From positions 31,711,501 through 31,775,500 of the forward strand of contig NC_135359.1 in NCBI RefSeq assembly GCF_051622035.1: a DNA stretch of 64,000 bases, read 5' to 3'. This document shows, one piece after another, positions 11,316 through 22,257 of this stretch (its first letter is position 1; each line of letters opens with the position of its first letter). A program made the position numbers and the translations under genes. The notes under the pieces are model-generated. The model made no database searches and was not told the DNA's origin. It was given only the letters and a program-made list of their open reading frames with translations. Source of the stretch: Arctopsyche grandis (lineage: Eukaryota > Arthropoda > Insecta > Trichoptera > Hydropsychidae).

Positions 11316-12290
11316 CCGACACCACGTTCAAAAGCGTCTATTCTCTACCATTCTTGATTATATTCTATTCTCTACCATATTTTTCAATGCTTTTACAATC
11401 GTTTCGTTACTAGGCGGAAAAATCGATACAAAAACCTTGAATTTCATTTCCTTCATAAAACAACATACGTAATTACGCTTACAACAGTATCTTTAAACAA
11501 AGAAAGAAAGAAGGTACAAATATAAACCGCATCTCACTCCAATTTCGTGCAACGTTACAGTTTTGCAAAATTGCATGACATGTTCAGCCGTACAAAACCA
11601 ATTCACTCTACCGTGCGTAAAAAGAGTGGTAAAAAAAATGAAAAAATCGATAAAAGTAATACCAATTATTTTAATGAAAATCCACAGAATTCAAATTTGT
11701 ATGTGAAAAAATGTATTTAAAGACATGTATGTATGTACACCATTATATAAAGCTAATTCCAGAAATTCACAATATGAAAGAAATATTGACTGAATAAATA
11801 ATAAAGAAAATATAAAAATGAATGTCTGTGTGTGTGTGTGTGTCTCGAATAGGCTCCTAAACCACTGAACCGATTACGATGGAACTTTCAGGATTTATTG
11901 TATGCATGTCCGGGAAGATTACTGTGAAAAAAAACGGGAAAAAAGGGGAACGGAAACGGGAAAAACGGGAATGAGTGTCATTGCAACGCAATAATTTCAA
12001 ATGTGTTCGATGCCTGCGTTTTTCCGACAAATGGGAACGGGAACGGGAATTGCATGCGTTATTATGGCATTGCAACGCATGCCGGGGTTCAGCTAGTATA
12101 AAAATAAAAAAAGGTATAAATAATTGAGAAACGTAGATGAATAGGTTAAAACCACATCCAATAGAATTATCCCATAAAAATATCATTAAACTAAATAAAA
12201 GTGTGAAAAACAATCTTAAAATCAGTCGAAAATCGTTGAAAACACAAAATGTATTTATCGCTGAGTCACTGGTGTCAAAAATGTCATGAA
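11316..12290. other. Intergenic, low complexity; (GT)n and GGGAA-rich patch
   Basis: A short (TG)n run lies at 11828-11841, and 11930-12060 carries repeated GGGAACGGGAA-type motifs ending CATTGCAACGCATGCCGGGGTTCAGCTAGT. That ending resembles the end of an old Helitron-like or other repeat, but the assignment is not supported. No gene is recognised. Confidence 0.3.
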
Positions 12291-12451
12291 GGTGTAGGCG
12301 GGGTACGATGTGTTGACCGTATCCCGGCCTAACGAAACACTGTTGTGTGGTTCAAAGATGGGGTCACCAATGTAGGCGGGGTAGCGATGTGTTGACAGCG
12401 CTGTTGGATGATCAGAAGGTTGCGTAGATCACGTCGGAGTAGTACCAATGT
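12291..12451 (-). mobile_element. 5' internal fragments of LTR family A, duplicated
   Basis: Two partial LTR ends (CCGCCTACA on the minus strand, at 12291 and 12371) are each followed by TTGGTGACCCC- or TTGGTACTACTCCGACGTG-type sequence, the position of a primer-binding site. The piece is a scrambled remnant of LTR-internal junctions next to the LTR at 12452-13367. Confidence 0.5.
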
Positions 12452-13367
12452 AGGCGGGTTACATGTGTGTTGACCGTATCCCGGCCTAACGAAACACTGT
12501 TGTGCTAGTTTTATAAAGCTTTATTGTTTGCCTATGGTTGTACAAAGGTATGGTATTTGTGGGCAAAAGTATGTCGTTCAGCGGTCTCTGGATATGGTAG
12601 AGTGTCGCTGGCTCAGCATTCAGCTATGTACGGAAGGTCTCTGGATACGGCAGTGTGTTGCTGGCTCGTCCGGCTGGTTGATCTTCCAAGTCCGCGTAGT
12701 GTAGTGGTGGCTGGTCAGGAGCTGTATGTTGACTGGTCTGCTGCTGTGTGTCGACGCTTGCTGCTGTGGGTCGACTGGTCTGGTGCTGTGTGTCGACGCT
12801 TGCTGTTGTGGGTCGACTGGCGTTGTTTGGGTTGTACCTCCTTTTATAGTGTTTTTGGAATGCTTGGTGGAAGTGGTTATTGACGCGTACGAAAGGAATT
12901 TTGTTTTCGTCGAGGCGTCGAATTTTCTGGAATGCTTGATGGAAGTGGTTATTGACGCGTACGAGAGGAATTTTGTTTTCGTCGAGGCGTCGAATTTTCT
13001 GGAATGCTTGATGGAAGTGGTCGTACGAGCATTTAGTTTATTGATGCGTACGAAAGGAATTTTGTTTTCGTCGAGGCGTCGAATTTTCTGGAATGCTTGA
13101 TGGAAGTGGTTATTGACGCGTACGAGAGGAATTTTGTTTTCGTCGAGGCGTCGAATTTTCTGGAATGCTTGGCGCCTTTCCGCTCGATGTATTTTAATGG
13201 TGGCGGCGTGTTTCGACCGTTTTGGTTCCACTCGACTGGTAGGGGCGTTCCGCCTGAGTTTAATATAATGACTGCAGGTGCATGTCGTCTGGGTTTCGGG
13301 AATGTAGTTTGTTGTTGCGGAATATTCTCGAAGGTTTCGATGACGATGACGACGACGAGATTCCTAC
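12452..13367 (-). mobile_element. LTR of retrotransposon family A, with internal 72-bp tandem repeats
   Basis: On the minus strand it starts TGTAGGAATCTCG and ends CCCGCCTACA (TG...CA). It contains the promoter motif CTATAAAAGGAGG at about 12837-12849, and an AATAAAGC near 12520. Between about 12858 and 13170 a unit of about 72 bp is repeated four times, one copy enlarged; each unit carries GACGCGTACGA and a GCGTCGAATTTTCTGG block. A second, plus-strand copy lies at 41795-42544. The long reading frames here are LTR artefacts. Confidence 0.7.
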
Positions 13368-13379
13368 AAAGGATTTAAA

Positions 13380-14369
13380 CATTGTTTATTTACGAGAAAA
13401 ATAAACGTTTACTTCGCCAGAGGCAGCGTGAAAAACAATTTTACAAACCGTTTGGGAATGACTGGAATTTAATAAACGGGCGGAAGTCTATAAAATCATT
13501 TGTATTTACGAAGTTAGATTATTTGCAAATGAATTTTTTGAGTAAAATGTTTTTAATTTAATCAATAATCTAATAAAATAAAAGTTTCAGAGCCATTAAA
13601 ATATTGATAATTTCTCAAAAAAGTTAACAATACTAGAAAATTTGACGATTCAATAAAAACCATTATATAACAAGAAAAATGTAAAAATGTTCAAGAAACC
13701 GTCGTAAAAACCATTCGAGAACCGTTGGAATGTAGCAAATCGCAAAAAAAAAAAACATATACATACATGGGTTACTTTATATATAAATTAACGCTATTTT
13801 GTTCGAAATCAAATTTCAAAATTAAATAAAAATTTTCAGAGTAATTTGTTAAAATAATTCAGTAACTATCAGTTAATGAATAATGGAAAATAACGGAAAA
13901 TTGAGAATTCGATGAAAAGTATTATTTAACTGACGAAACGTGTGAAAAATATTTGAGAGGCACTGGTTTGACGTTAATGTTCAATTTTAATGCCGCTTAA
14001 ATCTTCAGAAATATGTATACAATACAATTTTTGATAACTTACAATGGAGTATGTGTTTTTCTTTATTTTTTATTATTGAAAAATATTTAAAATCGTTTTA
14101 TTTTACAAGAAATGAAATACAAAAATTCCTGAATTCAATTGAATTGAATACACTTTTGTATTAATTTTGTACAATTATGATTTAAAGATATGAAATATAT
14201 GTATGTATGTATGTTTTTGACTTTGGCCATTCACTTATTGATCAGCTCACTTGGATAATAGTATTTATTTATGTAAAAAGTAGCTGAATGGCTAATAATG
14301 AAACGATAAAAATACATTAAATATTCACAGAAAAAAATATATTTTGAAAAGTTGCATATGTATTTATTC
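13380..14369. other. AT-rich intergenic sequence, nothing recognised
   Basis: A/T-rich sequence with short homopolymers and one (ATGT)n run near 14200. No coding signal or repeat end can be supported. Confidence 0.3.
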
Positions 14370-15275
14370 AAACATTTACATACAAGGCAGATGCATTAAA
14401 AATTCGAATATTACAAAGAGTACTACATTTATTTTCCAACCAGTGCTATTTTTTTCCACGAGGGGTCTCTTTTCAGATGGAAGATTTATTATCCTTGTCT
14501 ACAATTTCTTGGCCAATGGTGGTCATACACTGTGCACACGAATTACAGAACGGCATTACTTTACTGACGAGAAACTGAAAATAAAACACATTATTCGAAA
14601 CATTCATTCCTCCACCGAGAGCAAGGATAACCTCAAGGATCTCATCAGCCGTGCCAATTCATTTTTACGGTTTGCATCGTTATAATTTTTACCCACCATT
14701 TCACAGCATAGAATACGTCTTCTTCGGAAGGCACGACCAAATAGTCCGATTTCAAGATTTCGATCACGTTGGAGACTGTCAGCTTGAGAAAATCTTGTGT
14801 GTTGTACATTGATGTATAATACATTGGCCCAGACGTGTTATTTTGGTCGGATATCTTGTCTTCACTAACTGAGGGGTGCGGGGGGTTTAACTAGCGGGGA
14901 AGTTGGGTTTTTTTCCCTACGACGCAGCGGTACCTACCTACCTACTAAGAGGGACTGTGCATGCGCCAAAAGGGAGACAAGTATAACACGTGAGGGCGGA
15001 TCTAGTATATTCTAGATCTATGGTTTTGTACAAATGAATCAGAAGTGGAATTGAAAAATAACAAAGTGACATATTTTTTTTTATATAATCAACACTCACC
15101 GTCTCGAAATTATCCAGATTCAAATCCATTGCCCTCGTCTTCAATTCGAGATCTTCAGTTTGTTTCAAAACTTTCAGACAATTGGACATATTGACTGTTT
15201 TAAATTGCGGTGGAATTTTCACTTCGAGTAGATTGGCTAGCTCCAACGATTTTCTGCGGTGTTTTTCTCCTATGT
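14370..15275 (-). pseudogene. Decayed BTB-BACK-Kelch (KLHL-like) gene fragment
   Basis: Two exon-like pieces on the minus strand encode the end of a BTB domain and a BACK domain, the part of Kelch-like proteins that links to Cullin-3. Piece 1 (15275-15100, between TTTTAG and GTGAGT) reads SLELANLLEVKIPPQF and ends DLNLDNFET. Piece 2 (about 14806-14613) reads QDFLKLTVSNVIEILKSDYL, then VPSEEDVFYAVKWWV; it then changes frame near 14690 into NYNDANRKNELARLMRSLRL and meets a TGA. Further stops follow in the stretch that should lead to the Kelch repeats. No usable acceptor was found in phase before piece 2. The BACK pattern is clear, so the assignment is good; the gene looks dead. Confidence 0.7.
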
Positions 15276-15333
15276 CTAAAATTATATTTAAAAAAGAAAA
15301 GAAAAAGCGCATTTTGAATTGATTTATAGAACA

Positions 15334-15792
15334 GGTGGTCGAGTGAAAGGTTTCGACCGTTTCCCGGCCTATGGAAATTCAGTTGAGTTTGAAAGAGGAT
15401 CGTTTATTTTCGTTCAATTGGTACAATGGTTATTGTATGTACGAAGAGGTTTCTTCGGAGAAGTGATCTATTTGAACTCCAGATGCTCACTCTGCCGGTG
15501 GAGGTTGCTGCGTTGTTTTATATATGGAAGTTCTAAGCGTGGCGTGTGCAAAAGATCTCTTTGTTCTCCAGGGCACGTGTTCTCAGGACGAGAGTTTTAT
15601 GGGTTCATACGCCTGGACGTAGTTCGTGGTTTTTATGGGTTCAGTGAGTTCTTCCTTTGTATCCAAGACACGTGTATAGAAACACGTGTCGACCTTTTGA
15701 CGAGGCGAGCGTGTGCCATGCGTTAATTACTTTCCTGGATATGTGTCGCAGTGACCTGATGAGATCATTTCAGTTGTACTATATGCCTACAG
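15334..15792 (-). mobile_element. LTR of family B, divergent, minus strand
   Basis: Its reverse complement starts near TGTAGGCATATAGTACAACT and ends GAAACCTTTCACTCGACCA, matching the layout of the copies at 3509 and 32333: several ACACGTGTC motifs, a TATATAAAAC box near 15520, and TTTCCATAGGCCGGGAAA near the 3' end. It is a solo LTR without internal sequence. Confidence 0.6.
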
Positions 15793-16039
15793 ATTATTTT
15801 GAATGTTTATGAACTCGTACTTATTTCTTCTGTGTAACAATACTTCAGGATTGCTTCGATGACTTCAAAGTCAAATTGCTTCGATAATTTCCTCCACTCG
15901 ATCTTTGTGTTTGCCAAAGAATTCGCTGCACGCCATTAGGACGATCAAATGCGAGGGGAAGCTGCAACTATGAAAAACTAGTGTTGGGCCCGTTGATTTC
16001 AACGGGTTGTTTCGAAAAGCAATTGAAACTCGAATAAAA

Positions 16040-16205
16040 ATAAAGTTAAAGATATTGAATCGACTGGTTTCGGAAAAAAATTGATGCACGAATTACAAAT
16101 TACGAATGACGAATTACATAGTGATTACGAATTACGTTTTGTGCATCGCCGACGCCACGACGCCTTTGTCCCCAGCGCCCCCGATGCCTTCGGTAATTGG
16201 ACTAT
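16040..16205 (-). repeat. Short copy of the FP_C / GC-minisatellite repeat
   Basis: About 150 bases match 22180-22310: the start of the ORF1-like frame, then GATGCACGAATTACAAATTA, then CATCGCCGACGCC repeats. It shows that the GC-rich minisatellite and the ORF fragment at 21949-22400 belong to one mobile unit. Confidence 0.6.
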
Positions 16206-16254
16206 TCGTCACATTGAGGTGGTCACAAAGACAATTTTTGTCATGAAAATCACG

Positions 16255-16400
16255 AATACACAATATTTGGCACTCAAGTTCTCGTTACTATGATAGTTAT
16301 CGTTAGTATGATGGACTTTTCGGCTGCCAGATGTTCCGTTATAGAGATTTCAGTGACTTTGTGACGAGTAATTTGTGACCAGTAATCACCGAACCGATGT
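16255..16400 (+). repeat. Repeat G, shared with 37676-38000 (inverted)
   Basis: It runs from AATATTTGGCACTCAAGTTC to GTGACCAGTAATCACCGAAC. In the inverted copy near 37785 a 179-bp MITE sits at the TTA that is uninterrupted here (about 16287-16289). A short related piece occurs near 3308-3328. Confidence 0.6.
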
Positions 16401-16425
16401 CTTCGGCACCCCGGGGGTATACAAA

Positions 16426-16585
<160 letters not shown>

Positions 16586-16689
16586 TAGTATTATGATAAT
16601 TAAGCAAGATTTTTCAAAAGATCTCAATGGATATAGACCAAGCCCGAAATATAATAAATAATCTGGTTCGGTGATTACTAGTCAAATTT

Positions 16690-16960
16690 GAACCGGTCAC
16701 AAGACAACCAACCTAAAACTGGTCACTCCCTAAAACTGGTCACACCCGAAAACTGGCCATTCCCGAAAATTGGTCACGAAAAAACTGGTCACACCCAAAA
16801 ACTGGTCACACCCTAAAATCGATCAAGAGAAAACTGGTTGACCGATTTTAGGGTGTGACCAGTTTTAGTGTGACGGGTGATCACGTGTGACCGATCTAGA
16901 GCGACCGGTTGTCCTGTGACTAGTTCACATATGACTAGTAGTCCGTTTGCCGAACTGAAC
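16690..16960. repeat. GGTCAC minisatellite and hairpin, candidate DNA-transposon end
   Basis: AACTGGTCACACCC-type units repeat from 16723 to about 16815 and then meet their own inversion (GGGTGTGACCAGTTTT at 16850), forming a large stem. The sequence from 16850 to 16950 recurs at 20970-21078, just beside the transposase relic at 21157. That suggests it is the terminal region of that element. Confidence 0.6.
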
Positions 16961-17248
16961 GACTACTTAGAGAGATTTGAAATTTCAGACTCCCTTCTAC
17001 ACATAGTTCTCCAGAAAGTTCGTAAGACAGAGACAAATAGTTCATTGTCGAATATTGCTGCAGTGTTTACCAGACATTGACTATTTGTTTATAGTTTATG
17101 TTAATTCTGAGTTAAAAACTTCTGTAGAAAGTTAAAAAGTCGTAAACCGGGACATTTGGACGCCTGACAACCCTAGGTATAACTAGTACCAAATTTAGAC
17201 CAAAAAGAATAAGGCATCTGGTTGCTGTCACAGTTAAATACAGGGACG

Positions 17249-18762
17249 ATGGAGTGCAGGCTTTGTCTTGGATCAGCTCCGGCCGAGTCTTCCGTCTCCA
17301 TCTTCCAGAGACCAGGTCCTCATCCAGAGCGTCTGGAGCAACGCATTCGGACCGGCTGTCAGATTTATGTAGGTTACTGGTTACAGGTTACAATACTGTT
17401 GTGGACCCAATTGGTTCTCCCAACTCTTCTCACCGCTCAATCCTATTGTGTTTTTCATTTGATCTGCAGGTTAAAAGAGGCGATGGGTTGCCAGACACGG
17501 TGTGTCTTTCGTGTAACACCAATCTCGAATCGTTGATCAGCTTTCGAAAGGCTTGTTTTCGAAGCCACGAAACGTCTCAACTGAGGTTAGCTGATTGCTT
17601 GAACATCAAGACTGAAGAAGTTTTCTTGGAAGATCTAATATGGGACGATGAGCCTTCACTACCAACAATTCACCGAAAGAATAGTGAAATTTGCTTAAAG
17701 CCATTTCCCAGTGAATCTGGACTTATTTTACACAAAAGATCTCACCCTGGAGAAAAGCGGTTTCCATGTGACATTTGTTTAAAATCATATATTCGAAAAA
17801 ATGCACTTGTGAATCATTTGAGATCTCACATGGGGAAAAAGCCATACATGTGCGAAATTTGTCTAAAATCATTTACTGAAAAATCTAACCTGGAGACACA
17901 TAAAAAATTGCATACTGGAATTAAACCACACAAATGTGACATTTGTTTAAAATCATTTATTCGAAAAGGTACACTTGTAACTCATTTAAGATCTCACACG
18001 GGGGAAAAGCCTTACAAATGTGAAATTTGTCTAAAATCATTTACTCGAAAATTTATCCTCGATACACATAAAAAATCGCATGCTGGAATAAAACCACACA
18101 AATGTGACATTTGTTTAAAATCATATGTTCGTAAAGATCAACTTGTGTCACATTTGAGAACTCACACGGGGGAAAAGCCTTACAGGTGTGAAATCTGTCT
18201 AAAATCATTTACTCAAAAACATTACCTCGAGAGACATAAACAATTGCATGCTCAGATAAAACCACACAAATGTAAAATTTGTTTCAAATTATTTTCTCGA
18301 AAATCTACCCTGGTGTCACATGAAAAATTGCATTCTGGGATAAAACCACATACATGTGACATTTGTTTAAAATCATATGTTCGTAAAGATGAACTTGTGT
18401 CACATTTGATATCTCACACGGGTGAAAAGCATTACAAGTGTGAAATTTGTCTAAAATCATTTACTCTAAAATCTAGCCTCGAGAGACATAAAAAATTGCA
18501 TGCTGGGATAAAACCACACAAATGTGAAATTTGTTTAAAATCATTTATTTATAAAAAAAAGCTTGTATCTCATTTGAGATCTCACACGGGGGAAAAGCCT
18601 TACAGATGTGAAATTTGCCTAAAATCATTTATTCACAAATATAGCCTTGAGACACATAAAAAATCGCATGCTGACATAAAACCATACAAATGTGACATTT
18701 GTTTAAAATCATTTATTCGAAAAAATGCACTTGTGGGACATTTCAGAACTCACACCGGGTAA
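17249..18762 (+). CDS. ZAD-C2H2 zinc-finger protein (probable DNA-binding factor)
   Basis: Two coding exons: 17249-17368 (donor GTAGGT) and 17470-18762 (acceptor CTGCAG), phase 0, giving 470 residues. The ZAD domain uses C3 and C6 (MECRLCLGSAP) in exon 1 and C52 and C55 (DGLPDTVCLSC) in exon 2. ZAD is a zinc-binding dimerisation domain found in insect nuclear factors. A degenerate first finger (SEICLKPF, first Cys lost) precedes 12 complete C2H2 fingers. The fingers form dimers: a TGEKP linker alternates with a GIKP-type linker, a 168-bp unit repeated about six times. The stop at 18760-18762 falls inside a linker, where GGGGAAAAG has become GGGTAAAAG. A target motif cannot be predicted reliably. 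A paralogous first exon lies at 25384-25456. Confidence 0.85.
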
Positions 18763-18823
18763 AAGCCTAAGTGTGAAATTTGTTTAAAATCATTTACTCT
18801 AAAATCTACCCTCAGGTCACAAT
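18763..18823 (+). pseudogene. Relic of one more zinc finger after the stop
   Basis: In frame after a small deletion, the sequence still reads KCEICLKSFTLKSTL, but the following His codon is lost (CAATAAAAT where CATAAAAAA is expected). The change creates an AATAAA at about 18822, which may now be the poly(A) signal of the gene. The array was once longer. Confidence 0.65.
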
Positions 18824-18839
18824 AAAATGCATACTGGGA

Positions 18840-19335
18840 TAAATATAAAAAAAAATTGTTATTGTTATAAATACTGTTAATATATAAATATTCTTACATT
18901 TTGGCTGCATACGTGCCATGATGTTTCTGGTGCCCCCCTTTCATGTCATTTCTTCTCATTGCAGTTTATTTAAATAATTTTAAATGAAATGACAATTGAA
19001 AATTGAATACACATCTATTATTTGGCTTACTTGTTTTATTTATTTTAAATGTAATAATTTTATTTATTGAATAAAATTGATATATGTAATTATGGTAAAT
19101 ATAAAACTCATTCTAAGCCTGGGGTCGGCAAACCGCGGTTCTTTGGCCGGCGGCGTAGCTACCATTGCACAGATTGATGCAAAGCATCACGGACCATTCT
19201 CGAAGGGCCCAAATTTTTAAGGATGTGGCTATTTGTACATACAGTATCGACGATTTATTGGTTATTTGTACATACATAGTACATAAGAAGATTATAAGAA
19301 TTAGGATTTCAGATTAATCTGATATATAATTTGGA
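18840..19335. other. AT-rich 3' flank of the zinc-finger gene
   Basis: No gene is recognised. The AT-rich start may hold the 3' UTR end of the zinc-finger gene. Confidence 0.3.
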
Positions 19336-19445
19336 AAGAGACTTTGCATATATGTATGTGTGTAACATTGGTTGTTTGTTGGTTGGGAACACAAAATTCA
19401 ATTTATTTTTTTTTCCGATTCGATTATTTTCGATTCAAAGGATTT
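19336..19445 (+). repeat. Direct repeat, copy 1 (with 20727-20825)
   Basis: AAAGAGACTTTG, GTAACATTGGTTG, and ATTCGATT...GGATTTGAAGTC appear in the same order at 20727-20825. The pair brackets the TIR element at 19469-20578. Confidence 0.6.
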
Positions 19446-19468
19446 GAAGTCCGAAATTATATGTATAT

Positions 19469-20578
19469 GTTACACCGAATCCGTGAAATTGTCTATTACA
19501 CGCATTCGGCAAGAGAATTGCCGAATACGTGAAAAATGCAAGCATGTTGCCCAGTTCACGGATTTGGCAAATTTTTTGGCGAATTTGTCTGCTCAAAGCA
19601 TGGAGTCGGCAAATAGACAGCAGCGCTCCGGTGTTGTTTTTTAGAACTTTACATAAATCTACTACTACTATCAATTATAATTGAAATGCATATAGTACAT
19701 AATTTCTAGTGGTCACAACTCCTGTGAAATGCGCTAAATTTAAATATGAGCAAATTCTATCTGTGACGGTGAGAAAAGTTGTTAAAATTTTTAATATTAA
19801 TTTATATCATGTAAAAATTATTTACTATGTATGAACACACAGTCAGCTCCATTGTATTTTTGTGTAAAAGAAATAATAAAAGCCCAAAAAACTATTAATA
19901 GTGACTTATTGTTTAAATTTAAGGTACATTTTTAGCCCATTCTCAAAGACTTCAAAGAGTGTTTGTCTGTAATAGTCCCCTGTCCAAAAAATGTTTTTAA
20001 GTTAAACCAATGAGTGAGAGGTGACTATGAGCTTGTTAAAATACAAAGTGTTCTATGGCTCAGGTCACGCAGGGCTGTTTTGGTCCTTCGGAAAATGTAT
20101 CTCCGGACTCCGGAGAGATATATGCAGTTAGATTAAGCGTTTCACACCCGGTGATTTCTTAGTCGTTCACGTTTTTATACATTTGGTCTGGTCGGTGAAG
20201 CCGAGAGCTATGTTCTGGGACATGTGTAATGAAATAAAATATTTATAATATAATACTGATTCTTCAAAAGGTATAAAATTCCGACTTAAAATATTGATCA
20301 AAATGTATAAAAATAGCATTAATTTATGTACAAGTCATATGAGATGATCGAAACACATGTATGTAGTCATATTATACATAATAATATGTAAATTAAACAT
20401 CCTCATTCAGCTGTCACTTTGACACTTGGTTATAATATTACACGCTGTCCAGTTCACGCATTCGGCAAAGAATTTGCCGAAACCGTGAACTGGGCAACGT
20501 GCTTGCATTTTTCACGCATTCGGCAATTCTCTTGCCGAATGCGTGTCATAGACAATTTCACGGATTCGGTGTAACATA
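19469..20578. mobile_element. Non-autonomous DNA element with about 115-bp TIRs
   Basis: The termini TGTTACACCGAATCCGTGAA (19469-19488) and its inversion at 20559-20578 extend inward for about 115 bases. Each arm contains its own small palindrome of CGCATTCGGCAA and TTGCCGAATGCG. The interior of about 870 bases has no transposase. The flanks on both sides are TATA-rich, so the target duplication cannot be read. A solo end occurs at 34062. Confidence 0.65.
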
Positions 20579-20969
20579 TATACGAGAATTCGCAGCCGCC
20601 GGATTCTGGTATATACATATAATTTCGAAAGAGACAATATATTTTTATTTTTATTGGAGTTATTTTTATTTTTTTGCTTTTTGTAATTATCCTACTTTAT
20701 ATTACAAATAGCTAGTCTAATATATAATTTCGAAAGAGACTTTGTATTTATGTAACATTGGTTGATTCGGAAGAACACATTCGATTTTTTTCGATTCACA
20801 GGATTTGAAGTCTCCGGGGGCGCAGTGAGAGTCAATTTAATAAAAAAAAAAACAAATGAGTATTCAAATGAATTTAATAAAATGGTTACTATTAGATTAG
20901 TCATGTTTAAGCGGTTTATATTACACATACCGAGCGAAGCCGAGTAATACAACTAGTAAATTATTAGAT

Positions 20970-21078
20970 TAGGGTGTGACCAGTTTTCTCGTGACCAGTT
21001 TTAGTGTGACGGATGATCACGTGTGACCGATCTAGAGCGACCAGTTGTCCTGTGACATATGACTAGTAGTCCGTTTAC
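20970..21078 (+). repeat. Second copy of the GGTCAC terminal repeat
   Basis: It matches 16850-16950 (GGGTGTGACCAGTTTT through GACTAGTAGTCCGTTT) with few changes. It lies 80 bases from the 3' end of the transposase frame, a position fitting a TIR. Confidence 0.6.
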
Positions 21079-21156
21079 CAAAAAATGGCAATTTTACCTT
21101 TTTATTTATTGTCCTTAAAAGGTTTCTGATTTTCACTATCACTACTGATAAATTCT

Positions 21157-21912
21157 TCATTGTGAATACGAATCAATTCGTGATTCGACTTCAATATCTT
21201 GATTTTTGTATATTTGATGAAAACATTCCTCTGGAAATGCATCGATTTTTTGTTCCTCCCGCACAAATAAAAAATGGCGACAAGGAACAATGTATGATTT
21301 CCAAAAACTGCATGTGGAATTTTCTGGAGATGTATAATATTTTTTACTGCTACCATCTTTGAAATTTTCCCTGACTTTGGCATTTTCCTTTATTGACATG
21401 TTTGCTTTATAAATAAAAAGTAATTTTAAAGATTTGTGATATAATTGCATACCTCCTACTGTTAATTTGTATGATGCAACATCTAGTAATTGCCTTGTTT
21501 CAGGAACTGGATACATTATTCGATAAACTTTTTGTTCCATCATTGCATTTGAATTTTTAATTCTTAGTGTGATGTAGTTAAGTTCAATAATACAAATTCC
21601 AATAGACGGAACGGAATGAAGCTCGGTTTTAATATGGCTTTTGAGCGTCCAAAAGGACCTTTCAATTCTATTTGTTGTAGAATCACCGATCATTGGGAGA
21701 TACTTTCGAAAACAATGTACCCACATTTCCCTGCACGAATCCCAATCTTTACTAAAATATTCTACAAGAGAAACTTTTTTATTTTTGGAAAATATCTCCA
21801 CCATTCTTGTATCCTGCAAAAAAATAGTTTTATTTACATCACACTCTTCGGGTGTCTGCGAATACAACATTTTTTTTAATATTCTTATAATCTTCTTATG
21901 TACTATGTACAA
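21157..21912 (-). pseudogene. MULE-type transposase C-terminus with SWIM zinc finger
   Basis: The frame of 251 codons resembles the C-terminal half of MULE/ZSWIM transposases. It has WDSCREMWVHCFRKYLP, then STTNRIERSFWTLKSHIK, and a SWIM-like finger TCSFWKSYIVPCRHFLF near residue 205. A SWIM finger is CxC...CxH; here the first Cys is replaced (NSTC). The catalytic core expected upstream is missing; instead the frame is followed upstream by an unrelated ORF1 fragment. It may be a relic or a truncated transposon. Its family usually makes 8-10 bp target duplications, which makes it a candidate relative of the enzyme behind MITE family 1. Confidence 0.6.
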
Positions 21913-21948
21913 ATAGCCACATTCAATAGAAAAACGATATTGAGTACT

Positions 21949-22209
21949 TCACTGAATATTCTTTAAATCTCGTTCTGAGTAGATAGCTGTGATCGGTGAG
22001 GTATCGTTATTTCGTAATAGGATTTTCGAGTGTTTCACCCAAACATACAAAAAACCTTTTTCCTTAGCCAGGGACTTCACCTTGGTCAGCAGCATTTTGT
22101 TAGAAACGGTTGGGTGGTCATTTACAAAAATCCGTTTATCATCGGAATAACCGAGATCCTTTAATGAAAGCGACGAAAGATATTGAATCGCCTGGTTTCG
22201 GGAAAACAT
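21949..22209 (-). pseudogene. ORF1-type FP_C domain fragment
   Basis: 86 codons with KRIFVNDHPTVSNKMLL, KSLAKEKGFLYVWVKHSKIL and a final PITAIYSERDLKNI. The pattern fits the FP C-terminal domain, known from baculovirus FP and from ORF1 proteins of insect non-LTR retrotransposons. Here it is very likely the end of a LINE ORF1, not a viral gene. A truncated copy of its first codons is at 16040-16080. Confidence 0.6.
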
Positions 22210-22257
22210 TGATGCACGAATGACAAATTACGAAGTGATTACGAATTACGTTTTATG

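Noticed and set aside
12524-13378. Long overlapping frames on both strands (up to 203 codons)
   Set aside because: They follow the 72-bp tandem repeats of the family-A LTR, whose length is a multiple of three.
17720-18759. CRISPR-like regular repeats
   Set aside because: The period is that of C2H2 zinc-finger codons in an open frame.
21949-22209. Endogenous baculovirus FP gene
   Set aside because: The C-terminal FP-like domain is also common in ORF1 of insect LINEs, the fragment is truncated, and no other viral gene is nearby.
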